Assembly: GCF_028553765.1 (NCBI RefSeq)
Contig: NZ_CP067134.1
Coordinates: 1,779,001-1,843,000 of the forward strand
Direction of reading: 5' to 3'
Length of the DNA: 64,000 bases
Origin: Paracoccus stylophorae
GTDB lineage: Bacteria; Pseudomonadota; Alphaproteobacteria; Rhodobacterales; Rhodobacteraceae
Made by a program: the position numbers and the translations under genes. Below the pieces are notes generated by a model, which saw only the letters and a list, made by a program, of their open reading frames with translations, was not told the DNA's origin and did no database searches. Shown one piece after another: positions 18,301-26,856 of this stretch. How positions within the stretch are numbered: the stretch's first letter is position 1; each line of letters opens with the position of its first letter.

Positions 18301-19695
18301 ATGACAGCACGCATCCTGGTGGCAGATGGGATGGCGACGATGCGCATCACGCTGAAGGTGCGCCTTGCCTCTGCCTGCTATGACGTCTTGACGGCGGCGA
18401 CGGCCTGCCAGTTGCTGCAACAGGCCCGCGACGGCCGCCCCGATCTGATCGTGCTGGGCAGCGGGTTTGCCGGCCGCACCCAGGCCGAGATCTGCCGCGA
18501 CCTTGCGCGCGACCGCGACTGCACGGCGATCCCGGTCCTGATGCTGGCCGGCGGCGAAACCCGGCTTCAGGCGTTGCAGGCCGGCGCGACCGCCGTTCTG
18601 GACCCGGCGGTGGACGAACAGATGCTGCTGGCGCGCATTCGCGGCCTGCTGCGCGACGCCGGATCGGGGATCGAGCCGCAGCGGTCGATGGCCGAGGCGC
18701 CCGCGGCCTTCGCCGGGCCGGCGCCCACGCGGCAGGTGGCGCTTGTCGCGGACGATGCCGCGCGCGCGCTGCGATGGCGGCATCTGTTGCAACGCCGGCT
18801 GGCCTGCCGGTTCTCGGTCTTCACCCCGGAAGAGGCGCTTGGCGCGGCGGCGGGCGGACGCGCCGCCGACCTGTATCTGATCGCCGCCGATATCGAGGGG
18901 CGCGGCGACGGTCTGCGCCTGCTGTCCGAACTGCGGTCGCGCACCGGATCGCGCGACGCGGCCTTCGTGATCGCCACCGCGCCCGACCGGGCGGAATTGT
19001 CGGCCATCGCGCTGGATCTGGGCGCGGGCGAGGTGCTGCCGCTGGATCTGGGCGGCGATGCGGGCATCGAGATCGCGACGCTGGCCCTGCAGATGCAGCT
19101 GGCGCGCAAGCAGCAGGGCGACAGGCGCCGGGCCGAGGCGCGGCGCAACATGCTGTGGGCGATGACCGACCCGCTGACCGGACTTTACAACCGGCGCTAT
19201 GCCCTGCCGCGCCTGACGGAAATCGCGCGCGATTCGCTGCGCGACGATGCGCCCTTTGCGGTGATGGCGCTGGATCTGGACCGCTTCAAGCGGATTAACG
19301 ACAGTCACGGACACGCCGCGGGCGATGCGGTCCTGCGCGATGTCGCCCACCGGCTGGAAACCGCAATGGCGGGCGACGGCATCACCGCCCGGCTTGGCGG
19401 GGAAGAGTTTCTGGCCGTGCTGCCCGCCACCGACGAGGCGCAGGCATGGCGGCGGGCCGAGGATCTGCGCCGCGCGGTCGAGGCGCGCCCCATCGCGCTG
19501 CCGGATCTGTCGGGCGGCGGACAGGTGGCCATCACCCTCTCCATCGGCGTGGCGATCGGCCATTCCCGAAACCCCGCCGCCGCGCCCGACCGGCTGGCCG
19601 AAACCTCGCTGGAACGCGCCGACCGTGCGCTGATGTCGGCCAAGACGCTTGGCCGCAACCGCGTCATGCTGGCGCAGGCCGAACGCGCGGCCTAG
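18301..19695 (+). CDS. PleD-like diguanylate cyclase with degenerate receiver domains
   Basis: The 464-residue layout REC-REC-GGDEF matches PleD. In REC1 the phosphoacceptor position is G53 instead of Asp, the acidic pair is D9-G10, and the conserved lysine is D101. REC2 (about 145-265) also lacks an Asp at the expected place, as PleD adaptor domains do. The cyclase domain has GGEEF at 366-370 and the DLDRFKRIND substrate loop, so it looks active. The RxxD inhibitory site is absent (A357-G-D-G360). Activity is therefore probably independent of phosphorylation and of product inhibition. Translation starts at ATG 18301 after an AAAGGGA site. Confidence 0.88.
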   Translation: MTARILVADGMATMRITLKVRLASACYDVLTAATACQLLQQARDGRPDLIVLGSGFAGRTQAEICRDLARDRDCTAIPVLMLAGGETRLQALQAGATAVLDPAVDEQMLLARIRGLLRDAGSGIEPQRSMAEAPAAFAGPAPTRQVALVADDAARALRWRHLLQRRLACRFSVFTPEEALGAAAGGRAADLYLIAADIEGRGDGLRLLSELRSRTGSRDAAFVIATAPDRAELSAIALDLGAGEVLPLDLGGDAGIEIATLALQMQLARKQQGDRRRAEARRNMLWAMTDPLTGLYNRRYALPRLTEIARDSLRDDAPFAVMALDLDRFKRINDSHGHAAGDAVLRDVAHRLETAMAGDGITARLGGEEFLAVLPATDEAQAWRRAEDLRRAVEARPIALPDLSGGGQVAITLSIGVAIGHSRNPAAAPDRLAETSLERADRALMSAKTLGRNRVMLAQAERAA

Positions 19696-19789
19696 GCTGC
19701 CGGGGGGCTGGCGAAACGGCGGCCAAGACCCTACATTGGGGGCGTCGGTCGCGCCCGCGCGACCCCTCAGCGATACGGAGCCGCCCGTC

Positions 19790-20209
19790 ATGCAACCCCA
19801 GGTCCAGATCACCCCCTCTGCCCCGGTCGAAAGCCAACGTCCGCTTCGCCCGGCCATGCTGCGCGCAATGCGCGGCCGCTGCCCGGCCTGCGGCAACGGA
19901 AGGCTGTTTCGCGGCTATCTGAAGGTCGCCGATCAGTGTCCCGAATGCCACGAGGCGCTGCACCATCAGCGCGCCGATGACGGGCCGGCCTATCTGACGA
20001 TCCTTCTGGTGTCGCATCTGGGCGCGCCGCTGCTGCTGATCAGCTATGTCCTGTGGCGTCCGTCGGCGATGACGATGCTTCTGTCATTCGGCCTGGGCGC
20101 GGTGATCCTGTCGCTGCTGCTGCTGCCGCTGATCAAGGGCGCGTTCATCGGCCTGCAATGGTCGCAGCGAATGCACGGCTTTGGCGGCGCGGAACCCGCA
20201 TCCACATGA
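19790..20209 (+). CDS. DUF983 membrane protein with zinc-ribbon-like motif
   Basis: The 139-residue protein has an N-terminal pair of CxxC motifs (CPACG and CPECH), which probably bind a metal, and two membrane helices near the C-terminus. This is the DUF983 layout. I chose ATG 19790 (MQPQVQ), preceded by ACGGAG. Its stop overlaps the NUDIX start (ATGA). DUF983 proteins have no established function. Confidence 0.88.
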   Translation: MQPQVQITPSAPVESQRPLRPAMLRAMRGRCPACGNGRLFRGYLKVADQCPECHEALHHQRADDGPAYLTILLVSHLGAPLLLISYVLWRPSAMTMLLSFGLGAVILSLLLLPLIKGAFIGLQWSQRMHGFGGAEPAST

Positions 20210-20901
20210 CCGCCGCGCCCGGCGATCAGCCGATCCGCGACGCGGCCACGATGATCCTGCTGCGCAGGACCGCCCGCGAATCGTCGGTGCTGATGGGAAT
20301 GCGCGGTGCCAGCGCGGTCTTCATGCCGTCGAAATACGTGTTTCCCGGCGGGGCTGTCGATGCCGCGGATGCCGCGGCGCCGCTGGCCAGTCCGCTGGAC
20401 GGGCTGCACCGCGACCGCCTGCTGAAAGAGCCGCGGGATGTCAGCCCCGTCCCCCACGCCATCGCCGCCGCCGCGTTGCGCGAACTGGCCGAGGAAACCG
20501 GCCTGCTGATCGGGCGAAAGGATGGGCCGGCCAGCACATGGCCCGGCTATGCCGAAACCGGCCTCAGCCCAAGCGCATCGGCGCTGCAATACGTATTTCG
20601 CGCCATCACCCCGCCCGGCCGCCCGCGCCGGTTCGACGCCTATTTCTTCGTCGCCGATGCCGCCGAAATCTGCGGCGACCCGGATGATTTCGGGCGCGCC
20701 TGCGACGAATTGTCGCATCTGCACTGGGTGCCCCTGCACCAGGCGCGCGCGCTGGATCTGCCTTTCATCACCGAGGTGGTGCTGGCCGAGATTGCCGAAC
20801 TGGCCGGCGCGGTCAGCCACGACACCCCGCTGCCGCAGCCGGACACGGTGCCGTTCTTCGACAATCGCGGCCACGCCCCCCGCTTTGCCCAGATCGCCTA
20901 G
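20206..20901 (+). CDS. NUDIX hydrolase (NUDT19/CoA-type)
   Basis: This 231-residue NUDIX fold has FPGGAVD early and the Nudix box end RELAEETGLL after an insertion of about 45 residues. Such an insertion is typical of the NUDT7/19-like branch, which hydrolyses CoA derivatives. The glutamates for Mg2+ binding (REL-EE) are intact. It is coupled by ATGA to the DUF983 gene. Its stop codon overlaps the stop of the convergent enoyl-CoA hydratase gene. The substrate is not certain. Confidence 0.88.
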   Translation: MTAAPGDQPIRDAATMILLRRTARESSVLMGMRGASAVFMPSKYVFPGGAVDAADAAAPLASPLDGLHRDRLLKEPRDVSPVPHAIAAAALRELAEETGLLIGRKDGPASTWPGYAETGLSPSASALQYVFRAITPPGRPRRFDAYFFVADAAEICGDPDDFGRACDELSHLHWVPLHQARALDLPFITEVVLAEIAELAGAVSHDTPLPQPDTVPFFDNRGHAPRFAQIA

Positions 20902-21668
20902 CGGCCGGTGAAGGCCGGTTTGCGCTTTTCCAGAAACGCCGCGACGCCTTCGCGGAAATCGGCGCTGCGCCCGGCCTTGCCCTGCAACCGCGCCTCCAGT
21001 TGCAGCTGTTCTTCCAGATCGTTGTCAAGGCTTTCCGCCACCGCCTGCCGGATCGACAGAAAGGCCGAGGTCGGACCCTGCGACAGCTGACGGGCGCGCG
21101 CGGCCACGCCTTCGGCGAATTCGGAATCGGGCAGCGCCTCCCAGATCAGGCCCCAATCGGCGGCCTGACGCGCGGGAACGGGGTCCGCGAACAGCATCAT
21201 GCCCATGGCGCGCGCCGCGCCCACCGCGCGCGGAATGGCCCAGGTTCCGCCGGCATCGGGCACCAGCCCGATCCGCGTGAACGCCTGGATGAAACTGGCG
21301 CTTTCCGCCGCGATCACGATGTCGGCGACCAGCGCCAGATTGGCGCCCGCCCCCGCCGCCACCCCGTTCACCGCCGCGATGACGGGCGCGGGGCAGTTCC
21401 GGACGGCGTGCAGCATCGGTTCGTATTCGTCGCGCAGGGTCTTTTCCAGATCGCGCGCGGCCTCGGTATCGGTCAGATCCTGACCGGAACAGAACGCCTT
21501 GCCCGACCCGGTGATGACCGCGCAGCGCACGCCTGCGGGCAAGCGGGTCAGCGCCTCGGTGATCTCGGCCCGCATCTGCCGGTTCAAGGCGTTCATCACC
21601 TGCGGCCGGTTCAGGATCAGCGTGGCGATGTCGTCGCTGACGTTGAACTGTATGGTCTGAAAATTCAT
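20898..21668 (-). CDS. enoyl-CoA hydratase/isomerase, PaaG-like
   Basis: This crotonase-fold protein (256 residues) has oxyanion-hole segments around GSGKAFCSGQDL and GVAAGAGANLAL, and the C-terminal FREGVAAFLEKRKPAF signature. The overall pattern is closest to 2-(1,2-epoxy-1,2-dihydrophenyl)acetyl-CoA isomerase (PaaG), but no other phenylacetate gene is present in the window, so the substrate is open. ATG 21668 is preceded by TGGGGG. It follows ccmH by 66 bases. Confidence 0.9.
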   Translation of the reverse strand: MNFQTIQFNVSDDIATLILNRPQVMNALNRQMRAEITEALTRLPAGVRCAVITGSGKAFCSGQDLTDTEAARDLEKTLRDEYEPMLHAVRNCPAPVIAAVNGVAAGAGANLALVADIVIAAESASFIQAFTRIGLVPDAGGTWAIPRAVGAARAMGMMLFADPVPARQAADWGLIWEALPDSEFAEGVAARARQLSQGPTSAFLSIRQAVAESLDNDLEEQLQLEARLQGKAGRSADFREGVAAFLEKRKPAFTGR

Positions 21669-21734
21669 GCATGCCCCCAAGCTATTCGCGGCCATGATGC
21701 CGCAATCCGCGCGCAGGGAAAGGCGGACCCCGCG

Positions 21735-22193
21735 TCAGTCGCGCATGATTTTCCGCAAACGCGCCTTTTCCTCGCCGGACAGCTCCGCCGGATCGGGCGC
21801 CGGACGCGACCGCGCGCGCATGAAGCGCGCCGCGACCAGCAGCGCGATCAGCGCCATGACCGGCCCCGCCAGCCACAGCACCAGATTGCCGCCGCGGGCG
21901 CGCGGCTCGAACAGGACGAACTCTCCGAAACGGTCCACCACGGCGTCGATCACCTGGTCGTCGCTGTCCCCGGCCACCAGCCTTTCGCGCACGTAAAGCC
22001 GCAGATCGCGGCTGATGGCGGCGTTCGATTCGTCGATATTCTCGCCCTGACAGATCGGACAGCGCAGCTTTTGCGAGATGTCGCGCGCCCGCGCCTCCAG
22101 CGCCGGGTTCGCCAGCACCTCGTCGGGCTGCACCGCCAGCGCGGCGCAGGGCAGGCTCAGCAGCAGGGTCAGGATCAGGACCAGCCGTCTCAT
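21735..22193 (-). CDS. ccmH: cytochrome c maturation protein CcmH
   Basis: CcmH is a periplasmic, membrane-anchored thiol protein that keeps apocytochrome CxxCH cysteines reduced for heme ligation. The 152 residues have a signal peptide (1-20), the RCPICQ redox motif near residue 44, and a membrane anchor at about 103-123. The start overlaps the ccmF stop (ATGA), so it is translated with its heme-lyase partner. Confidence 0.96.
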   Translation of the reverse strand: MRRLVLILTLLLSLPCAALAVQPDEVLANPALEARARDISQKLRCPICQGENIDESNAAISRDLRLYVRERLVAGDSDDQVIDAVVDRFGEFVLFEPRARGGNLVLWLAGPVMALIALLVAARFMRARSRPAPDPAELSGEEKARLRKIMRD

Positions 22194-24151
22194 TCCGCCG
22201 GCACCGCGCGGGCCGGGCTGCGTCGCGCCCCGGCGGCGACGCGATAGCGGCGATCAGACAGGCTGACGACGCCGCCAAGCGCCATCAGGATCGCGCCGGC
22301 CCAGATCCAGTTGGCGAACGGCTTGATATAGCTGCGCACCGCCCAGCCCCCGTCCGCCTGCGCATCCCCGATCACCAGATAGATGTCGCGGAAGATGCCG
22401 TTGTCGATCGCAGCCTCGGTCGTGGGCATCGCCTGCACCGGATAGACCCGCTTTTCGGGGTGCATCACCGCGACCTGCCGCCCGTTCCGGGTCACCTGCA
22501 TCGTCGCCATGGTCGACAGATAGTTCGGCCCCTGAACCTCATCCACGCCCGTCAGGATGATCCGGTATCCCGACAGATCGAACGGCTCGCCGATCCGGGC
22601 CACGCGGATGTCCTCGGTCTGCCATGCGGTCAGCAGGCCGACGCCGATGAAGGTAACGCCCAGCCCCGAATGGGCCAGCGCCTTGCCCCAATCCGCGCGC
22701 GGCAGCCGGATCAGGCGCGACAGGCCCGATTTGCCGGTGCGGTGGACCAGTTCGGCCACCGCCCCCGCGATCAGCCAAGCGCCCAGCCCCGCCCCGATCA
22801 CCGCAATCGCGCTGCGCCCGGTCGAGACCGCCCAGACCAGCAGCATCACCGCGACCGCCAGGATCAGCGCGCCCCTCAGCGGTCTGATGGCGCGCGACAG
22901 CGTGGCGCGTTTCCACGGCATGATCGCCCCCAGGGGCAGGACGATGGCCAGCACGATCATGAAGGGCGTGAACGCCTTGTTGAAGAACGGCGCTCCGACC
23001 GACAGCTTGCGATCCCACATCAGTTCGGCGAACAGCGGCCACATCGTGCCGACGAAGACGACGAAGGCCGCGACCGCCAGCAGGACGTTGTTCAGGACCA
23101 GCGCCCCTTCGCGCGAAAAGGTCGAAAACACGCCTTTCGCCGTCATCTCGCCCGCGCGCGCGGCATACAGCGTCAGCCCGCCGCCGACGAACACCGCAAG
23201 GATCGCCAGGATGAACACGCCCCGCGCCGGATCGCTGGCAAAGCTGTGGACCGAGGTGATGACCCCCGACCGGACGATGAAGGTGCCGATCATCGAAAAC
23301 CCGAAGGCCATGATCGCCAGCAGGATCGTCCAGCTTTTCAGCGCCTCGCGCTTTTCCACGACGATGGCCGAATGCAGCAGCGCGGCGGCCAGCAGCCAGG
23401 GCATGAAGCTGGCATTCTCGACCGGGTCCCAGAACCAGAACCCGCCCCAGCCCAGCTCGTAATAGGCCCACCAGGACCCCAATGCGATGCCCACGGTCAG
23501 AAACATCCACGCCGCCAGCGTCCAGGGCCGGACCCACCGCGCCCAGGCGGCGTCCACCCGCCCCTCGATCAGCGCGGCGATGGCAAAGCTGAACGCCATC
23601 GAAAGCCCGACATAGCCCAGATACAGAAACGGCGGATGAAACGCGAGGCCCGGGTCCTGCAACAGCGGGTTCAGGTCGCGCCCGTCGAACGGCGGATTGG
23701 CCAGCCGCAGGAACGGGTTCGAGGTGAAGATGATAAAGGCATAGAACGCCGCCCCGATCGCCGCCTGCACACCCAGGACGCGGGCGCGCAGGCTGGGCGG
23801 CAGATTGCCCCCGAACGCCGCGGCCGCCGCCCCGAACAGCGACAGGATCAGCACCCACAGCAGCATCGAGCCCTCGTGATTGCCCCACACGCCGCTGATC
23901 TTGTACAGCATCGGCTTGGCGGTGTGCGAATTCTCATAGACCAGCTTCAGCGAGAAATCCGAGGTCACGAACGAAACGGTCAGCGCCGCAAAGGCCAGCC
24001 CTGTCAACCCGAACTGCGCCATCGCGGCCGGGCGCGCGCTGTCCATCCACCCGGTCCAGCCCCTGGCCGCCCCGATCATCGGGACGATCATCTGATACAG
24101 CGCCACCGCGAAGGCAAGCGTCAGGGCGAAATGGCCGATTTCAGCGATCAT
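22190..24151 (-). CDS. ccmF: heme lyase CcmF (cytochrome c-type biogenesis)
   Basis: CcmF is a 653-residue polytopic protein with roughly 15 helices that attaches heme to apocytochromes c. The WWD heme-handling motif region GSWWAYYELGWGGFWFWD lies near residues 230-247. Start ATG 24151 (MIAEIGHF) was chosen because the first helix begins immediately; upstream in-frame codons cross the lysis-cassette terminator. Together with ccmH it forms the lyase unit, while ccmE lies beyond the intervening holin/endolysin genes. Confidence 0.96.
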   Translation of the reverse strand: MIAEIGHFALTLAFAVALYQMIVPMIGAARGWTGWMDSARPAAMAQFGLTGLAFAALTVSFVTSDFSLKLVYENSHTAKPMLYKISGVWGNHEGSMLLWVLILSLFGAAAAAFGGNLPPSLRARVLGVQAAIGAAFYAFIIFTSNPFLRLANPPFDGRDLNPLLQDPGLAFHPPFLYLGYVGLSMAFSFAIAALIEGRVDAAWARWVRPWTLAAWMFLTVGIALGSWWAYYELGWGGFWFWDPVENASFMPWLLAAALLHSAIVVEKREALKSWTILLAIMAFGFSMIGTFIVRSGVITSVHSFASDPARGVFILAILAVFVGGGLTLYAARAGEMTAKGVFSTFSREGALVLNNVLLAVAAFVVFVGTMWPLFAELMWDRKLSVGAPFFNKAFTPFMIVLAIVLPLGAIMPWKRATLSRAIRPLRGALILAVAVMLLVWAVSTGRSAIAVIGAGLGAWLIAGAVAELVHRTGKSGLSRLIRLPRADWGKALAHSGLGVTFIGVGLLTAWQTEDIRVARIGEPFDLSGYRIILTGVDEVQGPNYLSTMATMQVTRNGRQVAVMHPEKRVYPVQAMPTTEAAIDNGIFRDIYLVIGDAQADGGWAVRSYIKPFANWIWAGAILMALGGVVSLSDRRYRVAAGARRSPARAVPAE

Positions 24152-24188
24152 GCGGGCGGTCCTTTGTTGCCGCCAGCATAGGGATACG

Positions 24189-24214
24189 AAAAAAGGGGGG
24201 AAAGCCCCCCCTTT
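24189..24214 (-). terminator. Rho-independent terminator of the holin/endolysin unit
   Basis: On the minus strand a G-rich/C-rich stem (AAAGGGGGG with CCCCCCTTT) runs into six T residues. It lies 29 bases after the holin stop and before ccmF, insulating the lysis genes from the cytochrome c maturation genes. Confidence 0.8.
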
Positions 24215-24242
24215 GTCGATGGTCTTCAGTTTTGCGTGCGAC

Positions 24243-24773
24243 CTATTCGCGCAAGCCCGCCGCCCAGTCGCGCAGCGCGGCATTGTCGGCGAAATCGTCG
24301 TCGGTCCGGACCGCCACGAGGGGTTGCGGGGACGCGCCTTCGACCTCGGTGCGCGTCACCTGGCTGGTGGGCCAGACCCGGTGGCGGAAATAATGCGCCT
24401 CGCGCGCGCCGAAATAGAAGCCGACAATCGCCCCCAGCAACCACCACAGCGGCTCGGGCACCTGTTGCAGACCCTGCATCCGCAGACCGAACCCCACCGG
24501 CTCGACCATCGAATAGACGAACAGCCCCATCGTTCCCAGTGCCAGCAACGGCCGTGGCAGCCGGTTCAGCCCGTTGACGAGACTGTCGAAGAACCCCGCC
24601 CGCGCGATCTCGAATTCCTGTCCCAACTGGGTGATCGCGCGCGCATAGGCCTCTTCCTCCAGTTCCATCTTGCGCGTGGCGTTCTGCGTGAACACCTCGG
24701 CCATGCCGGTGGCGGCGCTGCCCAGGGCGCTGACGCCGGGGCCAAGCCCAAGGAAACGGTCGATCATGCCCAT
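24243..24773 (-). CDS. GTA-type 3-TM holin
   Basis: This 176-residue protein matches the GTA_holin_3TM family: an amphipathic N-terminal region, hydrophobic segments around residues 70-88 and 105-125, and a soluble tail. Holins make lesions in the inner membrane that release endolysin. It overlaps the endolysin gene by 10 bases. In Rhodobacter capsulatus a homologous holin/endolysin pair (rcc00556/rcc00555) lies away from the structural GTA cluster and is needed for particle release. No capsid or tail gene is present here, which fits that arrangement. Confidence 0.88.
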   Translation of the reverse strand: MGMIDRFLGLGPGVSALGSAATGMAEVFTQNATRKMELEEEAYARAITQLGQEFEIARAGFFDSLVNGLNRLPRPLLALGTMGLFVYSMVEPVGFGLRMQGLQQVPEPLWWLLGAIVGFYFGAREAHYFRHRVWPTSQVTRTEVEGASPQPLVAVRTDDDFADNAALRDWAAGLRE

Positions 24774-25375
24774 CTTGCGGTCCTTTCGCGATGTTCGGCG
24801 TCGGTCAGGTGGTATCGGGGCGCGATGAAGGTCTCGGCACGGGTGATCCAGCCGCCCTTTCCGCCGGCGCGGGTGCGGGCGTATTTGCGGCTGGCGGGCC
24901 GCTGATCGGCCAGCGCGTAGTAATAGTTTCGCCGCGCGATCCCATAGGCATCCGCGATATGCAGCGGCGCGGCCTCGGCCGCCTCGGACGCCGCCGCGAT
25001 GGTGCGCGGGCCGACCACGCCGTCCGCTGCGGCGGAAAACCCCATTCGCGACACCAGCCGTTGCAGGATCTTGACCGCGTTCGCGCCGGCATTGACATAC
25101 ATGTCGAAGACGCTGGCCTGCACCGGGTCCGGCAGATCTGCCAGACGCGGCTTGCGGAAATAATGTTCGACGAAGATCCGTTCGGCCTGCGCCCGCGTCA
25201 GCGCGCGGACATCGGCGGTGTCGACCTTGCCGTCGCCGGTCAGGTCCAGCCCCAACGACCGCATCGTGCCGATGGTGACCCCGAAATTCGTGGCTCCGCC
25301 CGGATCGTCCTTGTCGTTCACAAAGCCGCCCTCGCGGGCGACAATCTCTCGTGCAATGTCTTCGACGCTCGGCAT
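24764..25375 (-). CDS. GTA-associated endolysin (GH108-type N-acetylmuramidase)
   Basis: The N-terminus has the glycoside hydrolase 108 signature with catalytic E15 (REGGFVND...DPGGATNFGVT), and a C-terminal peptidoglycan-binding region (about 80-175) follows; total 203 residues. Residues D44-D55 (DLTGDGKVDTAD) form a perfect EF-hand-like loop, suggesting calcium binding. There is no export signal, so a holin is needed. AGGGGA precedes ATG 25375. A CtrA-consensus site lies about 60 bases upstream of the start. The enzyme should cleave peptidoglycan glycan strands for cell lysis and particle release. Confidence 0.9.
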   Translation of the reverse strand: MPSVEDIAREIVAREGGFVNDKDDPGGATNFGVTIGTMRSLGLDLTGDGKVDTADVRALTRAQAERIFVEHYFRKPRLADLPDPVQASVFDMYVNAGANAVKILQRLVSRMGFSAAADGVVGPRTIAAASEAAEAAPLHIADAYGIARRNYYYALADQRPASRKYARTRAGGKGGWITRAETFIAPRYHLTDAEHRERTARWA

Positions 25376-25434
25376 TCCAGTCCCCTTCGGTCTGCCGCCC
25401 CCTCGGCGGACGCCAGAAAACTGGAACAGGCCGG

Positions 25435-25449
25435 TTAATCCTCCGTTAA
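25435..25449. promoter_or_regulatory. CtrA binding site upstream of the lysis cassette
   Basis: TTAA-TCCTCCG-TTAA exactly matches the full CtrA consensus TTAA-N7-TTAA, embedded in a longer palindrome-like GGTTAA...GTTAACC. It lies 60-74 bases upstream of the endolysin start codon. CtrA is known to control GTA production and release in Rhodobacter. Confidence 0.65.
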
Positions 25450-25465
25450 CCCGCCGCGCGTTGCT

Positions 25466-25505
25466 TCTTCTTTGTCCAAATACCCATCGACGCCCGCCAC
25501 GGGCG
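25466..25505 (-). repeat. Rhodobacterales-type intergenic repeat, copy 1
   Basis: Directly after the ccmE stop (minus strand) a CGCCCG-TGG-CGGGCG hairpin is followed by GGGTATTTGGACAAAGAAG. A second copy with the same layout follows mcm at 61851-61904. Confidence 0.5.
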
Positions 25506-25511
25506 CCACCG

Positions 25512-25970
25512 TCAGGAATTGGGGTCCTGATAGACCCCGCTTTCCTTCAGCGTGTCCACGACCTCGCGCGGCATATAGGTCTCGTCATGCTTGGCCAGCA
25601 GGCTTTCCGCCTCGAACCGCCCGTCGCGGTAATACCCCTTGGCGATGGTGCCCTGGCCTTCGGTGAACAGATCCGGTCGCGGATCGTGTCCGACATAGCT
25701 GACCGGGATCTCGACCGCGCCATCGGTGATGACGAAATCGAACTCGACCCCGTCGCGATTGACGATCGAGCCGTCCTTGACCAGCCCGCCAAGCTGGAAA
25801 TATTCGTCGGGCGAGGGTGCCGCCGCGCTGATCTGCGTGGGCGAGCGGTAAAGATTGATGCCGTCGCGAAAGCCGTATCCGATCAGCACCACGGCAATCA
25901 GCAACGCCCCGGCCGCAGCCATCAGCACTTGCGCGCGGCGACGTTTCTTCAACGATTTCAGACCGGCCAT
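25512..25970 (-). CDS. ccmE: cytochrome c maturation protein CcmE (heme chaperone)
   Basis: CcmE carries heme to CcmF in the periplasm. The 152-residue protein has an N-terminal membrane anchor (about 14-33), an OB-fold domain, and the covalent heme-binding histidine in LAKHDETYMP (HxxxY type, near residue 127). ATG 25970 follows GAGGG. It begins 10 bases after murI and is probably in its operon. It is separated from ccmF/ccmH by the holin/endolysin pair. Confidence 0.95.
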   Translation of the reverse strand: MAGLKSLKKRRRAQVLMAAAGALLIAVVLIGYGFRDGINLYRSPTQISAAAPSPDEYFQLGGLVKDGSIVNRDGVEFDFVITDGAVEIPVSYVGHDPRPDLFTEGQGTIAKGYYRDGRFEAESLLAKHDETYMPREVVDTLKESGVYQDPNS

Positions 25971-25980
25971 CGCGCCCTCC

Positions 25981-26793
25981 TCATGCGGCCTCGAAACGGA
26001 TCGAACGGCGCAGGAACTGCGTCGCCTTGCCCGAGACGCGCACCGGATCGCCCGTCGTCAGGAATTTCGACGGCGTGCCGCCGCCCTGATATTCGGGCCG
26101 ACGCTGAAGATAGTCCGCAAGGCTGTCGGCCACCAGCCCCGCCTGAGAATAGACCCGCACATGCGGGCCCAATGCGCGCTGAAACGCGCCTTCGACCAGC
26201 GGGTAATGCGTGCAGCCCAGGATCGCGGCCTCGGGCTGCGGCATCCGGCGCAGCAGCGCCTCGACATGGCTGGTCACCAGCGCCTCGGCCAGGATTTCGT
26301 CCCCCATTTCAATGGCATCCACGACGCCGCCGCAAGGCTGGGCTTCGACGTCGACGCCCACGGCGCGGAACGCCAGTTCGCGCTGAAAGGCGCGGCTGGC
26401 GACCGTGGCCGGCGTTGCGAACAGCGCCACCTGATTGACCGCGACCGGGCGGGGCGACGAATTGTCGCCCCATTGCCGTTCGGTCAGCGCCTCGATCATC
26501 GGGACGAAGACCCCAAGGACGCGCTTGCCGGGCGGCAGCCAGGTTTCCTGCATCCGGCGAAGTGCCGCGGCGCTGGCGGTGTTGCACGCCAGAATCACCA
26601 GATCGCACCCGTCCTGCCACAGCCTTTCGACCCCCGCGCAGGTCAGATCGAAGATGTCGTCGGCGGTGCGCACGCCATAGGGCGCATGGGCGTTGTCGCC
26701 CAGATAGATCAGCGGCAGATCGGGCAGACGGGCGGCAATCGCCTGATGAACCGTCAGCCCGCCAAGCCCCGAATCGAAAACGCCGACCGCCAT
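25981..26793 (-). CDS. murI: glutamate racemase
   Basis: The enzyme makes D-glutamate for peptidoglycan. Two catalytic cysteines are visible in ACNTAS (near residue 70) and GCTHYPL (near 190), together with [10 protein letters not shown] and [11 protein letters not shown]. 270 residues is normal. It lies 10 bases upstream of ccmE. Confidence 0.95.
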   Translation of the reverse strand: MAVGVFDSGLGGLTVHQAIAARLPDLPLIYLGDNAHAPYGVRTADDIFDLTCAGVERLWQDGCDLVILACNTASAAALRRMQETWLPPGKRVLGVFVPMIEALTERQWGDNSSPRPVAVNQVALFATPATVASRAFQRELAFRAVGVDVEAQPCGGVVDAIEMGDEILAEALVTSHVEALLRRMPQPEAAILGCTHYPLVEGAFQRALGPHVRVYSQAGLVADSLADYLQRRPEYQGGGTPSKFLTTGDPVRVSGKATQFLRRSIRFEAA

Positions 26794-26856
26794 GTCGCTT
26801 ACCCCTTTGCCGCGCGCCGTTCTAGGACGCCGCGCGGCGTTTGGGAATGACCGATC

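Noticed and set aside
24243..25375. Holin and endolysin as a prophage remnant
   Set aside because: There are no integrase, capsid, tail or att-like repeats nearby, and both genes are intact with a CtrA box and own terminator, so a GTA release module is the better reading.
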